DNA of 64,000 bases from Undaria pinnatifida (GCA_012845835.1 JABAKD010000022.1:1119501-1183500), one strand, 5' to 3'. Numbered from the stretch's first letter, positions 34,101-47,562 are shown. Notes: a model not told the origin generated them from the letters alone. Numbers and translations are program-made.

Positions 34101-34305
34101 AAGGGCATTGCGTCGCTCTCGCTGTCTGATCCAAGCAGACGGGTGCTGTGGTTGTTGTTGTCGCTATTACTCGTAGTAGTTTTTTTTTTGTTGTGTAACG
34201 GAGCGAGGAGTCCTGGGTTGGTTGTTGCTGTGAACTACTTGCCACGACTTCGTACGACGAGTATCGAGAGCTTTTGGGAAGAAGGCACAGCGCCACTAAC
34301 TGACC

Positions 34306-34440
34306 ATGAGGTCCTCTGCGATGGCATCTCTGGGGGCCTTCTTCTTCGCCGTGTACGCGGCGGCGCCAGTTGACGGGCAGACGTCGACGTCGTCTGGGAT
34401 CAACTGCGAGAGGTCGGACCTGGACGAGTTCGAGTACATG
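34306..34440 (+). CDS. DOMON-domain secreted protein, exon 1 (signal peptide)
   Basis: ATG at 34306 starts a signal peptide (ASLGAFFFAVYAAAPVDGQ) with a likely cleavage after DGQ. The mature start is TSTSSGINCERSDLDEFEYM. The exon is 45 codons and ends in phase 0 at ATG|GTGAGTAAG, a near-consensus 5' splice site. Cys followed by an acidic stretch ending in EYM is the usual entry to a DOMON domain. The remainder is found at 50177 and 54506. Translating past the GTGAGT gives a short unrelated tail, so the splice reading is preferred. Confidence 0.72.
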
Positions 34441-35126
34441 GTGAGTAAGACTAGCAACAGCAGCTACTTTATTGGCAAGACTTTGGACTGAAATATAAGT
34501 ACCGTTTAAATGTTCATATTTAAACGCAGTTGCAAATGGTTTACAATACTTTTGCAGTGATACAATAGTCCTTATATTTAAGGACAAAAGGCTAAACCGT
34601 ACGTACTTTTTTTGCATGCGTTGTTCTCGTTCGTTCGTTTGCTCCAGCAGAATCAGACGTTGAACAACAGCTACGTATAGAGATTGCTTGTGGACAGGGC
34701 GCATGCCTTACTGCGTTGTCGTATCATATGTACAGCCGGCATAACGGCTTGCTTGTGACGAGTACGAAAGCACGAAGACATATATTGATAGCCCCAACCC
34801 GCGTGCTCCTCTATGTCAGAGCTGTACACCCGACCACTAAGAAATATTCTGTGCTTGTAGACTAGTCTATGTTGCGGTCAAAGAGTGCTAGAGTGCATTT
34901 GAGTCTGTGTATTAGTCTAGTCTAATAGTAGGTACGTAGATACGGTAAAAATTGGCAGAAATCTCATCGGGGTTCCCGTGCGACGTACACAGATGACCCC
35001 CTTTTTTTGTTACCTTGTGCGGCAGACCACTTCGTTTGGGAATCCACCCACGCACTCAGCTCAGCTCCTCGTCTGTTTTGTTTGCCGCCAAAACGTCCAC
35101 AAAGGAATTGCTAGTTGGTACAAACA

Positions 35127-35165
35127 AGTTGTTGTTGTCCTCACATTAACTCGCATAATCAAGTA
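35127..35165 (+). repeat. SINE-like family B, fragment
   Basis: GTTGTTGTTGTCCTCACATT then AACTCGCATAATCAAG, the tail-proximal block of family B. Confidence 0.6.
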
Positions 35166-35451
35166 CACACATACAGCACAGCAGTCTATCATCAACAGAT
35201 TCTGTTATAATATTAATATTAATAGTAGTATGCGTGTGGTTGGGTGCGATTCGTTGGTAGTTGGTGCTTGCTGTCGGCGCGGTACAGCAGAGTGGCACCC
35301 AGTGGAGGAGTTGCGGCTCGTGTATCTTGTAATAATAATATCAAAAACGCATTGATAAGTCTTTCTTTGCTGCTGCTTGCTCCTCCTGCATACCCGTCTC
35401 GAAGAAACAAGAGGTATCTATCTCATGTATTATACCAGGTCGTTGTTGCTT

Positions 35452-35755
<304 letters not shown>

Positions 35756-37097
35756 ATAGTACATGAGTATGCGAGTGAGTGGTCGTGGGTCTTTTTTTTC
35801 CCCTTACTGACAGACAGTTGTAGGGAGCAGGTTTGTTTTTGCACTGACGTAGGAAAATTGCCCACATTTTTCAAGATGTAGGTTAGCATGACAAAGTGGA
35901 AGCATAGTATATCAGACTATAGTCTACTGTAGTACTTGAATAATATTCTGATGGATGTACCACACCGCCTAGATACAAGGCCGAGCGCCAACAACATGGT
36001 TCACAAGCACAACGTTAAACTTTGTAGGCGATGCAGCCCAAAGAACTATCTGACTCTATCGCGCGGTGCAGCATGACACGGGCACTAGACTAGACTATAG
36101 TAGTAGTACAGTAGTAGTGAAACCATGACATACATTGTATTTTATCATCCTTCATCTCCTAAAATAGGTGATGCGTGCGTTTGGTATTTATTTATTTTTC
36201 TTTTTGCTTAGGCTAGACTATTATTTTATATACCCCGCCCTGTTGAGAATGTCACAAACAATAATACAGTCAGCACGCGACAACGGGAATACAGCAGGTA
36301 TGATGTACTCCTGGTACCTGTATACCAGATTAATGCATGAACGCGGCACTTGTAGTGGCAGTACCTCAACAGGTACACTGCAGCAGTTGTGCGTGGCTGC
36401 TAATCTAGCCTGCATGGTGAGTGACGAAACGCCACAACAAGGAGTGTCCAGGTAGAAGCACTGCTACAAACAGCGCTAGACTATACCCGGAGCATGTGCT
36501 TGAGGATATGTTTCTTGGGGGGGGTTTTGGCTGGCTGGTATACTGCAGCTACTTACTGCTGCTGCTGCTGTATGTAGTTGCGACTTGGGGGGGCCTGAAG
36601 GTTGAACTATTTTGAGCAACACGTCTCCTATCAGTCTCCTATTATTCTTGTTTGCATAACTCCGCGATGCCTGCTGTGATAGATTTATTAGACTATGTGT
36701 CGCACAATAAAATGCAGCATCATCAGCAAGAGCAGCAGCCTTTACAGCAATGAATTGTCCTCGCATCCTGTATAGCGCGAGATGGGTAATGCCGGTTGCC
36801 GGTTATTGTTCCTGCGAAACCGTTTGGCACTGTAGTTGATGATGATAACAACCAGCAGCGCCAGTATGCGGGGTGGCAGTTAGTGCTAGTTGGCTATAGT
36901 TAGTAGTGCCTGCATTTCCGGGAGTATAATAATAGCGACCGCTGGTGGAGTAACTAAAATTCCTGTACAATGCATCAACAATTAGCACCAGTGACCAGAC
37001 GCACAGCAGTGACCAGACGCGCAGCACATGACATACATATATAGTCTAGACTACATGCTGAGCCGTTCGTGTTTTCTCGTTATTATCATGTACCAGG

Positions 37098-37412
37098 TAC
37101 GCCCGGTGGCGTACCAGGTCATCCTCGAGCCTGGTATAGGTCAGTTTCGTTAGTTCGAGCCCCGCCAAGTACATAATAATATAGTCTACTCGTATAAAAT
37201 CGTTGGGACTTTTTTTTGTGCACAAATTGACTTGCGGAATGCGCGAGAGCGTGAGTTAGCAACACTCGATGAAAAATCGACGAGCAGTGGGATTGCTGAA
37301 CCATATGCGCCATAAAAATTGAAGGCAAGAACCGGGAGGGAGAAGGGACGACACATGTGACCACGGCTTCAATGTCCAGAAGCTGGAAAGTGAAAGAAGT
37401 GTGAAAAAAAAA
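37098..37412 (+). mobile_element. tRNA-derived SINE (family A), copy 5, near full length
   Basis: Head: CGCCCGGTGGCGTACCAGG (A-box-like), CTCGAGCCTGGTATAGGTC and TTAGTTCGAGCCCCGCC (B-box). Body: GTGCACAAATTGACTTGCGG, GAGCGTGAGTTAGCAACAC, GAGCAGTGGGATTGCTGAAC and TGTGACCACGGCTTCAATG. Tail: GTCCAGAAGCTGGAAAGTG … then A11. It is the best copy for defining the family. A TATAGTCTA stretch sits in the middle where other copies read through. Confidence 0.88.
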
Positions 37413-37552
37413 AAGTCGTACCGGTATGATATGCAGCAACAACAGCAGTAGTGTCGGTTTCGTGTTGATGGCATGATACGATATACAAAGTAGTCTATAC
37501 ATACGTAGTCTAGAATAATATTAGATCTAGCTGCTAGATCTATTACAAAAAA

Positions 37553-37884
37553 AAAAATACACTCCTCCAGCTGTGAGATCGAAGATTTCGTCGAAACTCA
37601 TCTTTGCAAGCTGTGAGTGATACTCCGATCGCGCGTATTACGGGTTGTGTGTCTTCATTGAGGATATAGCGACTCCCCTTGGAACTACAGTGTACCAGGC
37701 ATGTAGCTTGTACCAGGGTCAACAGGGTGATGTTAGTCAGTCTGTGCGCGGAAACTATCAAAAAACCCGTTTTTGACGTGGACGAAATCTGACAGCTGTA
37801 GAAGGAACGATATATATTATTACAAAAATTAGAATATATTGTTGTTGTTGTTCTCACATTAACTCGCATAATCAAGTCCGTGTA
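37553..37884 (-). repeat. Family C copy (minus) followed by a family B fragment
   Basis: Minus-strand family C: CCAGCTGTGAGATCGAAG, TCATCTTTGCAAGCTGTG, ACTCCGATCGCGCGTATTAC, AGGGTCAACAGGGTGATG and TGTGCGCGGAAACTATC. At 37841-37884 a plus-strand family B fragment, GTTGTTGTTGTTCTCACATT. Confidence 0.8.
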
Positions 37885-38168
37885 TATAATGATCTGCGGC
37901 CATCGCCCTCGTCGCCCTCGTCGGGAGAGGGTAGGGTTGCACTGCGGGTGTTTGTGTGTCATCAGTAAGAAGTATTCTCACACTTACTTACACTTTCTTC
38001 CACCATATCCATACAGACAGGGTATGGTACTTTCCCAAGTATCAGAGAGCAGTTACTTTGTTATGTCGCTGACACGTGCATGCCATTTCAGACTTAGTCA
38101 CTGCTGTACCAGCCACACGTGCGAGTGTCTAGTATGAAGCAGCGGCATTGCTCAGAGAGTACGAGGTG

Positions 38169-38351
38169 CAGTAGGTGGCTCTATATAGTGCGGGTATGTG
38201 TCACGAAAAATTACCCGCACTGTACCGGGCACCCGCACTACTATATAAAAACCGGCCACTATAGAGGGGTCTATATTGTGCCAAACGATTTCACCCGCAC
38301 AATATCGGACACCCGCACTATATGACCCGCACTATATAGGGCCACCTACTG
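38169..38351 (+). mobile_element. 183-bp MITE with 28-bp terminal inverted repeats
   Basis: The ends are CAGTAGGTGGCTCTATATAG… and its inverse, matching at 27 of the first 28 bases. Inside, ACCCGCACT recurs at least five times in both orientations, so the element folds extensively. CAG termini fit hAT-type MITEs, but I see no 8 bp target duplication. Confidence 0.75.
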
Positions 38352-38754
38352 TTCTGTATTATTATTGACGAGACGTTATCATATGTATGGTAGATGGTGG
38401 TATACACACCTCCCTCGTTTTTACTGAGGGTCATTTTCCTCACTTACTTCAAGTCTTGTGAGGAGAGGTCCAAACGTCACACAACAAAACAAATTGACTT
38501 CGAGAAAACATTTTTTATCGATCGATGTCCGATGAACATTCTAATCGTATGGGCTAGATAGACCCTGTATCCTGTTGATGTAGTCGATACATTTTAATTC
38601 TAGAGAAAAGCAAATGTAATACGTCATCGACATCACTGTTAACAGTGCGACAGAGGTGTGTAGTGTCTATTTCTTACTGTAATGGATAACAATTTCCACG
38701 TCACCTAAAACGCGTTAACTCCATCATCATTACTACATTTATATCATTTTGATT

Positions 38755-38880
38755 GGGTTTTTGTACTCACGAAAACTTACTCTATAAACGGGCGACTGGC
38801 GTTTTACGCAGACAGATTGCAAAGATGAGTATCGACCCTTAAAAAAATGGTCGAACTCACAGCTGACGTCGTTAGAATAA
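38755..38880 (+). repeat. Family C tail fragment
   Basis: GACAGATTGCAAAGATGAGT and GGTCGAACTCACAGCTGACG match the shared 3' block; the upstream body is poorly conserved. Confidence 0.6.
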
Positions 38881-39299
38881 TATCTAAAACATATAGTCTG
38901 CAGGGAAGGGAAACTAACAGCGTAGTAGATAAAGGGAGAAGATTTGGGAAAAGGAAATGGGCAAATGGTTGGCGAAAGAACCACTGCTGCATTATTATGG
39001 TGCGATCATTCAACTTCATATTATTAGGTACTACGGCTGCTCTATGGAAGGATATTCGGTTTACCTCGGAACGGCATCTACGCTATGTTGTCGGAGGGCA
39101 ATAATGATAATTACGTGGTATTAATATTATACTCCGGAGTATAAAAAACTACCACAGGCACATACTCGTATTATTTTTAATGTTTTTATAAATAATAGCA
39201 TCTTCTTCACCAAAAACAGAAAGATGTCTGTACCTGGTACATACAGGATTGCCAACTAAGGTCATAGAATAATTTTATAAAACTACGCACACAGATATA

Positions 39300-39960
39300 T
39301 TATAAAAAAAAAAAATACACTCCAGCTAGCTGTGAGATCGAAGATTTATTTTGTCGAAACACTCATATTTGCAAGCTGTGCGTGATACTCCGATCGCGCG
39401 CGCACTACTGGGTGTGTGTGTCCTATAATAGGTCGGCGGCTCCTCTTTTGGACCTACGGTGTAGCGTGTACCAGGTGATGTGAATCAATCTGTGCGCGGA
39501 AACTATGAAACTCGTTTTTGAGGGGGACAAAATCTGACAGCTGGGTGGTGGAAAGAAATGCATCCGTTTATCAAGTATATCCTGTTTCAAGTCTTAGCTA
39601 TAAAACTCGTTTTTGAGGGACAAAATCTGACAGCTGTGTGGTGGAAGTAAATGCATCCGTTTATCAAGTGTATCCTGTTTTAAGTCTCATAACGGTGAGG
39701 GAAGGGCGGAGTTTTTAAGGGCGTGAAAGCCTGGGTTTGAACAAGAGGAAGCGGGGAGGGGGGGGGGGGCGGGGGGCAGGCGGGCGGAACAACTCCATCT
39801 GTGCACCGAAACTATAAACCCTTTAAGGGGACAAATCTGACGGACTTGTGGAAAGAATGCATCAGTTTATCATGTATATCTTGTAAAAGTCGTACAACCA
39901 GTGAGGAGAGGGAGAAGTTTTCGAAGCGGGGAGGGGGGGGGGGGGATTTCCAACAGCTTT
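39300..39960 (-). repeat. Family C, long copy with extended 5' region (left arm of an inverted pair)
   Basis: Minus-strand family C (39305-39540) continues into an extension with GGACAAAATCTGACAGCTG, AAATGCATCCGTTTATCAAG and GGGAGGGCGGAGTTTTTAAG-like blocks, partly duplicated three times (39525, 39615, 39825). The same extension occurs inverted at 40880-41065. Confidence 0.75.
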
Positions 39961-40189
39961 AGGTCACATAAATGTATATCAGTTAGAACCTTGTGTTGAG
40001 GTTATTAGCCACTTGCAAAAGGTTAACCAATAGTTTACCCAAACTAAGCCTTAAAACACTTTTCCCCCCTGAAACGGCGGGATAGCAGGTCGGCCGGATA
40101 TACGGGCGGACCTGTCATTCATCCAAGCCGTTTCATTTCCTGGGGATACCGGGGAGAGTATTTTTCAAGTTCGACATGGGGAAAGTCTG

Positions 40190-40545
40190 AAAAGTTTATT
40201 ATGGTGGATGTGGGATTGGAACCCACGACCCGAAAAAACCTATGGTCCTGCCGACGACCCCATTTGTAAGGTTATCGATGGGGACACAGAGTGCCCCCTG
40301 AAGGTCTACCAATTGAGCAGGTCCTCGGAGTACTCACTTTCTTTTCCTTCGTAGAGACGTTGCTTTATTCGATTCCACCAGAGCCGCGGATAGCTTCTGA
40401 GATCGGAGGCCCGTGCCTCCGATCAATTTCCTAACTTTCCCGAATATAAAACGCCAACTTTATCATACGAAACCCATCCAAAAAATGATCCCAAATTCGA
40501 ATAATTACAGGCCTTTCGAGGCCGTATCTTAACACTTGTTATACA
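40190..40545 (-). repeat. Dispersed repeat family G, copy 2, with tRNA-like block
   Basis: Reverse complement of the 19752 copy. It additionally has a complete tRNA-like 3' portion: on the minus strand GCTCAATTGGTAGACC (A-box-like), then about 75 bp later CGTGGGTTCCAATCCCAC (perfect T-arm, TTCCAAT loop) and ATCCACCA. The acceptor ends do not pair cleanly and the A-to-B gap is too long for a normal tRNA. I treat it as a Pol III-promoter-bearing repeat, not a tRNA gene. Confidence 0.6.
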
Positions 40546-40549
40546 TAAG

Positions 40550-40815
40550 CGTAGTGCTAGGTCTAGGCGATGATGCTGGTGGTAGGTGAAGGAGGGGGCG
40601 TTAGGGGGGTTGGGGGGGGGGAGGAAAATTGGAGCTACGGCATGGATGGCTAGAAAGGTAATGAGGTGGTATCAACTGCCTGGTATATAATATATATATC
40701 ACTTCATTATTATCTTTATAGAGCCGTCCATGCCGCTGCTGCAATCCCCCCCCGCCCCCAACGCTCCCTCCTTCCCCACCACCCGTACCATCGCCTAGAC
40801 CTAGCACCACGCGCA
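40550..40815. repeat. Foldback element
   Basis: GTGCTAGGTCTAGGCGATG at the left end is repeated inverted at the right end (CATCGCCTAGACCTAGCAC, one base different). The inner arms are also complementary through G-rich and C-rich halves, leaving a spacer of about 110 bp that contains ATATATATAT. Confidence 0.75.
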
Positions 40816-40872
40816 TAGCAAACCCCTACATCTATGCGACCTAACCCCCCCCCCACACACACACCCCTCCCC

Positions 40873-41555
40873 CACAAGAAGGATTTATAGTTTCCACGCA
40901 CAAATTGAGCTGCCCCACCTGTCCCTCCCCCCCTTTCCCCCCTCCCGTTCCCCCCTTTTGATCAAAATCAGGCCCCCAAGTCCTTCAAAACTCCGCCCTC
41001 CCCTCACCGGTTATTCGACTTACAGGATTCACTTGATAAAATGATGCATTTCCTTCCACAGCTGTCAGATTTTGGCCCCCTCAGAAACGGGTTTTACAGT
41101 TTCCGTGCACATACTGCCTAACATCACCCTGTTGATCCTGATAGCAACACTGTAGTTGCAAGGGGAGTCGCCGACCTATATCCCTAATGAGGACACACAA
41201 CCCGTAATACGCGCGATCGGAGTATCACACACAGCTTGCAGATATGAGTTTCGACAAAAATTCGATCTCACAGCTGGAGTGTATTTTAATTTTTATCACA
41301 TATTATATGTCAGATTTTGTCCCCCTCAAAAACGGGTTTTATAGCATCCGCGCACAGACTGACTAACCTCACCCTGTTGACCCCGGTGCAAGCCACCAGG
41401 TACACTGTAGTTCCAAAAGGAGTCGCCGACCTATATCCTTAATGAGGACACACACCCAGTAATACGCGCGATCGGAGTATCACATACACAGCTTGCAAAG
41501 ATGAGTTTCGACCACATTTATTTATGATCTCCCAGCTGGAGGGTATTTTATTTTG
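40873..41555 (+). repeat. Family C, two tandem copies with extension (right arm of the inverted pair)
   Basis: Extension at 40873-41064, first copy at about 41065-41310 and second at 41311-41555, both in plus orientation: GTTTCCGTGCACA, CACCCTGTTGA, GTCGCCGACCTATATCC, GATCGGAGTATCACACACAG, GCTTGCAGATATGAGTTTCG and TCTCACAGCTGGAGTGTA or close variants. These define the family consensus. Confidence 0.85.
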
Positions 41556-41699
41556 GGCCTTTTATTTTTATGATATATCAGGTATACAATGTATGGCACT
41601 TTCACAAAAGAATTTAGGATTACCAAGATGTTGGGGAGCTCCTCAGTTAGTTGATGAGTTCGTCATTGATGTTCAGAAACAAATTTCATTTGTCCGAAA

Positions 41700-42045
41700 A
41701 ATCGCTACGTTTTTTTTTTTCTTCACGCACTTCTACTTTTTTAATGTGAAGAACACACACACACTTTTTTCCAGCGACAAGCCGTGGTCACAGGTGTCGT
41801 CCCTTCTTCCCCCCGGTTCTTACCTTCAATTTTTATCGCGCATAGGGTTCAGCAATCCCACTGCTCGTCGATTTTTCATCGAGTGTTGCTAACTCACGCT
41901 CTCGCGCATTCCGCAAGTCAATTTGTGCACAAGAAAAAGTCCCTACGCAATTTTACGAGCATGCACCCGCCGGGAGACTCAGACTCACGAAACTGACCTA
42001 TACCAGGCTCGAGGATAGCCTGATACGCCGCCGGGGCGACCGGCT
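41700..42045 (-). mobile_element. tRNA-derived SINE (family A), copy 6, full length
   Basis: From the left: tail side (CTTCACGCACTTCTACTTTT), GACAAGCCGTGGTCACAGG, body, GGAGACTCAGACTCACGAAA (decayed B-box side), CCAGGCTCGAGGATAGCC and GCCGCCGGGGCGACCGGC. A short AAGAACACACACAC insertion lies near the tail. Confidence 0.85.
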
Positions 42046-42121
42046 ACCCCTACCGTAGCACGAGCTGTCTATTATACTCTTATGCCAATATATTATTGTT
42101 ATTGTTATTATTATTATCATT

Positions 42122-43152
<1,031 letters not shown>

Positions 43153-44038
43153 AGAATGTACAGCAGTGTGTAGCACACCCTGGAAAACATTAGTATTAAT
43201 AGGATGTCCGGGCTGAATATTTTGTCAAGAAAGATCCAAGGTCTGTGGTCAGAAACCATGAGACGGAGACCATAAGGTCAAATATTACACGTAGTCGGAA
43301 CCGTCAGTCGAAAACGTCCCTTTTCGACTGAATGGAGCCAAAACCGGGTTTCTTTTTTCTTGCTTTAATTTTTAGCAAAAATATTCAATATATCATTCTT
43401 ACTGTATATGCTTGACATCCGCCAATCAATGCGCAGTACAACATGGCTGATGGGCTTCAGCACTCATTATTGATCATTCCTAACATACGTTTAACGTTCC
43501 GCAGTCTAAAGAGTTAAGAGCACATGTTGGGCACGCCTGTCTGTATGGTTCCATGCGGTACAAAGCTCTCATCGACTTCGAGTGTTTAGTACGAAACTGT
43601 GACGGAGTGGTCTGATAACAGTAGATAGTGTTATACAACCAACAGCCAACGCTTGCGCTACAGGGGATAGGTACTAGTTATTTTTGGCCAAACTATTTAC
43701 CATTCATTTGCGAGAATCCTTCCCTGAGGAGCTACCTAAAAAAAACAAGGACCCGCGAGGCGTAATTTACAACGTCTGCTTCGTAGTCGTGAGATAACCT
43801 ATTAGTAGGTCATGGAATCGTACATCGGGCTCAGCTTAGAGTGAGCCTAAATGATTCGTTGACTTACTACATCATCGTTGACAATGGCTTTTTTTCCCAC
43901 CTGCTTGCAGCCTAAAATCGATCTGCTCTTCATGTTGATATTTTCTTGCCGTTACGTTGCAATATCTTATGACATACCTGGCCAATCTACCTCATGCGAT
44001 TACTTCGTAAACCGCATGTAAACCGCATGGAGACTTCC

Positions 44039-44350
44039 ATCTCTCCGCGCTGCGCATGTTAGCCTATCACCCACCCGCACACACCAGAAAACAAATGGAT
44101 TAGTTTCTCCGCCATGCATGTTAGCCTATCACCCACCCGCACCCACCAGAAAGCAAAAATGGAGAAACTCGCAGGTGCCATCCATATGCAAGAAAGTACG
44201 CACACAAGGTGCGGAAGTCCGCCTTGCAAGGGGTTCTTAGTAGGACGCACCTTGGTCGGTGAAAACCCGACCTGCTCCATCCCGACATTGTGAGGATGCG
44301 AAGGTCTACTACTGCTATGCATGAAATGAGTACCCCCCCCCCCCCCCCCC
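44039..44350 (+). repeat. Dispersed repeat family F, copy 1
   Basis: A 58 bp block (ATGTTAGCCTATCACCCACC) is duplicated at 44057 and 44109. Then GCAAGAAAGTACGCACACAA, AACCCGACCTGCTCCATCCC, GAGGATGCGAAGGTCTA, GAGTACC and a C17 run. It matches 54150-54455 and, inverted, 62335-62470. The region 44350-45288 holds no other recognised feature. Confidence 0.75.
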
Positions 44351-45288
44351 TTCCCTGCTCCCCCTGTCTTGAGAAGTGCCTTTACCGGCTCTGTCTCTCA
44401 AATCGTACCAGATCAAGTACCAAGTATATTTTACTTTATAGAGGTTTTTAATGCTGTTTTTGGTGTTTTTGGTGTTTTTCTGTTGTCAAATCGCGGGAGG
44501 GCGTCGACCCACCGTAACCCTAGCCCCAACCCCAACCCAAGCTAGGGCTCCGACCCCGAGCGCGGCTTCGCCGCGCGTGTTTTGGAAAAACTAACAACAA
44601 CAGAAATGTGCCGACCACCTCACACATCGCAATATATTTGGTACATTTATGTGGTATGTGGTATCTCGTATGTGGTGTGGGGTGAGAACATCGCACAGGC
44701 CACTACCCACCACTGTATCCCCCGATCATAATGGCTATCCTGCACTGGGAAACCTCTACTGTAAACCATCCCACACCCACACTACACTATAGCAGTTCTT
44801 GATGCCTGTACGAAGGGTGTTCGCGAGGAGTGGTGCCACCTTCGGCTGGGTCGGAGAGATGGTTAGGAACACATATCATACTGCTATTTGTATTGAAACC
44901 GTCGAACGCCGCAATCCGAGGCCAACCCAGCCCACGAAAAATCCGCGAAAAACAAATGTTAGAAATATGTTTTCCTACCCGAGGGTGCCCGGGGAATTGG
45001 GATAGCATTTACCCATATAAGAAAATGGTCAGAATAGAAAACTGACCGGAGCGCTGTGATGGCAGGATTCTTTTAAATCGTCCTAGGATCACAAGTGCTC
45101 CGGTTAGTTTTCCATTCTGAACATTTTTATTTGAGGTATATCGAAAAAAAGACTGTCCGCGCGCCCTCGTCCTTCGTACCTGGTGTCTTGTTTTATTTTC
45201 TAGCCTAAATTTGCTCATGGGTTGGTTGGCCTTTGTCTGTATATGACATTCGTCGGCTTCAATACTAGTTTTGCAATTATTCATTAGG

Positions 45289-45600
45289 CGGACTAATAGT
45301 TAGTCGTTTCCCGCAGGTGCCGACTATCCGACTTATTAGGGTTTCCATACTTGCGGGAAGAAATTGTCCAATAATAGCACGGCATGCATTTTTTCCATTT
45401 CGAGAGTGGCCCCCTCGGCCGGGGGGCCTGATTTCGCCAGACTGAAGTCGCCAATTCGGCTGGCCATCAGTTGGCTTCACCAGCCGAATTGCTAACCAAA
45501 GTCGGTTAGTTGGCTAACGGCAGCAATCGATTGGTTTTTGGTCGTGACCTCCTACCGACTCACAGCGTGACATCCTGCCGACAAAAAAGCTCTAATTTTG
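45289..45600 (+). repeat. Dispersed repeat family E, copy 2
   Basis: Matches 2985-3310 over its length: GTCGTTTCCCGCAGGTGCCG, CTATCCGACTTATTAGG, CCCCCTCGGCCGGGGGG, CGGCTGGCCATCAGTTGG and CTACCGACTCACAGCGTGAC. Confidence 0.7.
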
Positions 45601-46411
45601 CATTTTTTCGAACCCAACAGAGTTGGGAAATCACAAACATCCGCACAACGTCTCCATAAATATGCGTGCAGTTGTAGGGGGGTTAACATCCAATCCTGAC
45701 GCCGTCGTCGGTGGGTATTACACCTGTATGCGTTCTTCGCGTTTAACTGATATTTCCATCCATCTACACCCAGCACAACCATTGTCCGTGCCGATCCCCT
45801 AATACTAGAGACAGAGGACAAGCTCTTCGTCACAAACTACGAGACAGAGATAACGCATTGCCGATAAAGCAAGGTGCTTTGGCCACATGTGGTAACCGAG
45901 ATGATGGGTTGTTGAAGCAAGGCATAGCCGCTTTATGTCGCACGAGCGGAAGAAGTTTCGTAGCTAGTCTACACCAGAGTCATACACCAGGTATCAGTAC
46001 TACGATTGGAGGGGGGGATAACCTAGACTATCTGACTTTGTAGTAGAGGGAGGCATAGTTGGTTTAGGTGGTCGAAGAGGCTGTCTGCCTGGTACCTGTT
46101 ATATATCACATACTACTTGTGGCTGGTAGGGGGGTAACGTGCACCGGTACAAGCTCGCCCTGCGAGATCGCCAAGCAGGGGGGGAAGGGAGGAGGATACA
46201 TCATAAGTTTTGAGCGTAGACGAGCTCGAAATATAGCAAGGGTGGACAGAGGGCTGCAGGTGCAGCATACTAATGTCAAGCCGGAAATAAGTATATATAT
46301 ATACCGAATGGACCGATCAATAGGCTCGTCCACAAGGCTTTCCGGCCTTGATTGATTCCCTTGGGGTCGTTCTTCTTCTTCTTCTTGTGGGTGTTGAGGA
46401 GTAATGAGAAC

Positions 46412-46804
46412 GCGTGCTAACATAGAGGTAGAAGTTTTTTCTGATTTTTTGGTTTCTGGATGAAGAGCCTGCTCGCCGTCGGGGATGAACCCCAAATCGT
46501 CAGGGACGAAACCAAAATCGTCGACGATGTATTTCTTATTTTTATGATGTGTATCCAAAATCGACAACGATGTACTCCTGATTTTTATAATATGTATCCA
46601 AAATCGACGATGTATTTCTTAGTTTTTACAATACGATGTATGTATTGGGATTATACCTAGGCCATGTGCTTGTTCATTGGGTCGCACTTCCAGTTTTCTC
46701 GCAATCATTTTGTGAGCGCCCGCCGTATGATGCGTTTGATAACTAGCTCTTCAAGTGAGGAAGAGTATTAAGAAAAAAACGGTGCACCTCTACAGCGTCA
46801 TGCG
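46412..46804 (+). mobile_element. MITE (family D)
   Basis: Left GCGTGCTAACATAGAGGTAG; interior contains three copies of a roughly 55 bp unit (ATCCAAAATCGACRA … GATTTTTATRATRTGT) and CCTAGGCCATGTGCTTGTTC; right AAAAAACGGTGCACCTCTAC and AGCGTCATGCG. Confidence 0.75.
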
Positions 46805-46838
46805 TCATTGTAAGTTCCTTACACTAGCCGAGCGTGAC

Positions 46839-47126
46839 GCGTGGTACGATAGAGGTAGCACTTTCTAGGGCAAACAGTTTCTGAATGCCGGTGCTCCTTA
46901 GCCCCAAATCGTCGGAACTTCGTTATAAAGTAGCCCAACAATGCCTGTCAAATCACAAAATGCCGCACACCCAGTTTTAACGTTGTTTTTGTTGTATACC
47001 TAGGCCATGGGATTACTCATCTGGGGAGCTGCGCTTGTTGTCTCCAAATGGGTGTTTCCGAGAGGGCTAAGCTCCACAATTGAGGAGTAGTGTTGGGAAA
47101 AAATTGCGCACCCCTACCGTAGCATT
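46839..47126 (+). mobile_element. MITE (family D)
   Basis: Left GCGTGGTACGATAGAGGTAG; interior GAATGCCGGTGCTCCTTAGC, GTATACCTAGGCCATGGG and AAGCTCCACAATTGAGGAGT; right GCGCACCCCTACCGTAGCAT. Confidence 0.8.
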
Positions 47127-47390
47127 TGGTCATGTATATAGTACGTGTATAGTACGTGTATAGTACGAAAAGGACCAAGAGAAGGCTGGCTACATGTACA
47201 TATGGAGTAGGTTGATGATGATGTTTACCAGGAAGCAGGTTTTGGAGCTGGACCTGTTCAACCGGGTGTTTGTTAGATATACACCGTGAACCACTGAGCT
47301 GAAATGCACAATCTGGGGTTCGAATCCTCCCATCATCCTTGTTGGCCACTTTTTATTTTATTTACATTTGTGCTACCGTTAGACAATAGC

Positions 47391-47562
47391 CGCATGCTAC
47401 ACGGTAAAGGTGTCCCATGTTTTTTCATCCTGAACCTCTAAGTGCCATACAAAAATAGTATAGCGCAAAACAGGAATGACATCCACATGATTTTGGGTTG
47501 AAGAGCCCCGTCATTCAGAACATGGTTTTGCGAAAAGGTGCAACCTTTATCGAAGCACGCGC
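47391..47562 (+). mobile_element. Short MITE related to family D
   Basis: Left GCATGCTACACGGTAAAGGT; right AAGGTGCAACCTTTATCGAA and GCACGCG. The inner arms also pair (TTTCATCCTGAAC with GTCATTCAGAACA), so most of the element can fold on itself. Confidence 0.65.

Noticed and set aside
44510-44545. Telomere-like CCCTAGCCCCAACCCCAACCC
   Set aside because: Too short and irregular to be a telomeric tract; ordinary C-rich sequence.
46058-46099. Candidate missing DOMON exon between GTTTAG and GTACCTG (eight codons, VVEEAVCL)
   Set aside because: The phase fits, but it is too short, lacks a pyrimidine tract and does not resemble the expected strands.
47281-47335. tRNA-like pieces (AACCACTGAGCTGAA and GGGGTTCGAATCCTCCC)
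   Set aside because: The A-box-like piece is on the opposite strand from the B-box-like piece, so no tRNA can form.
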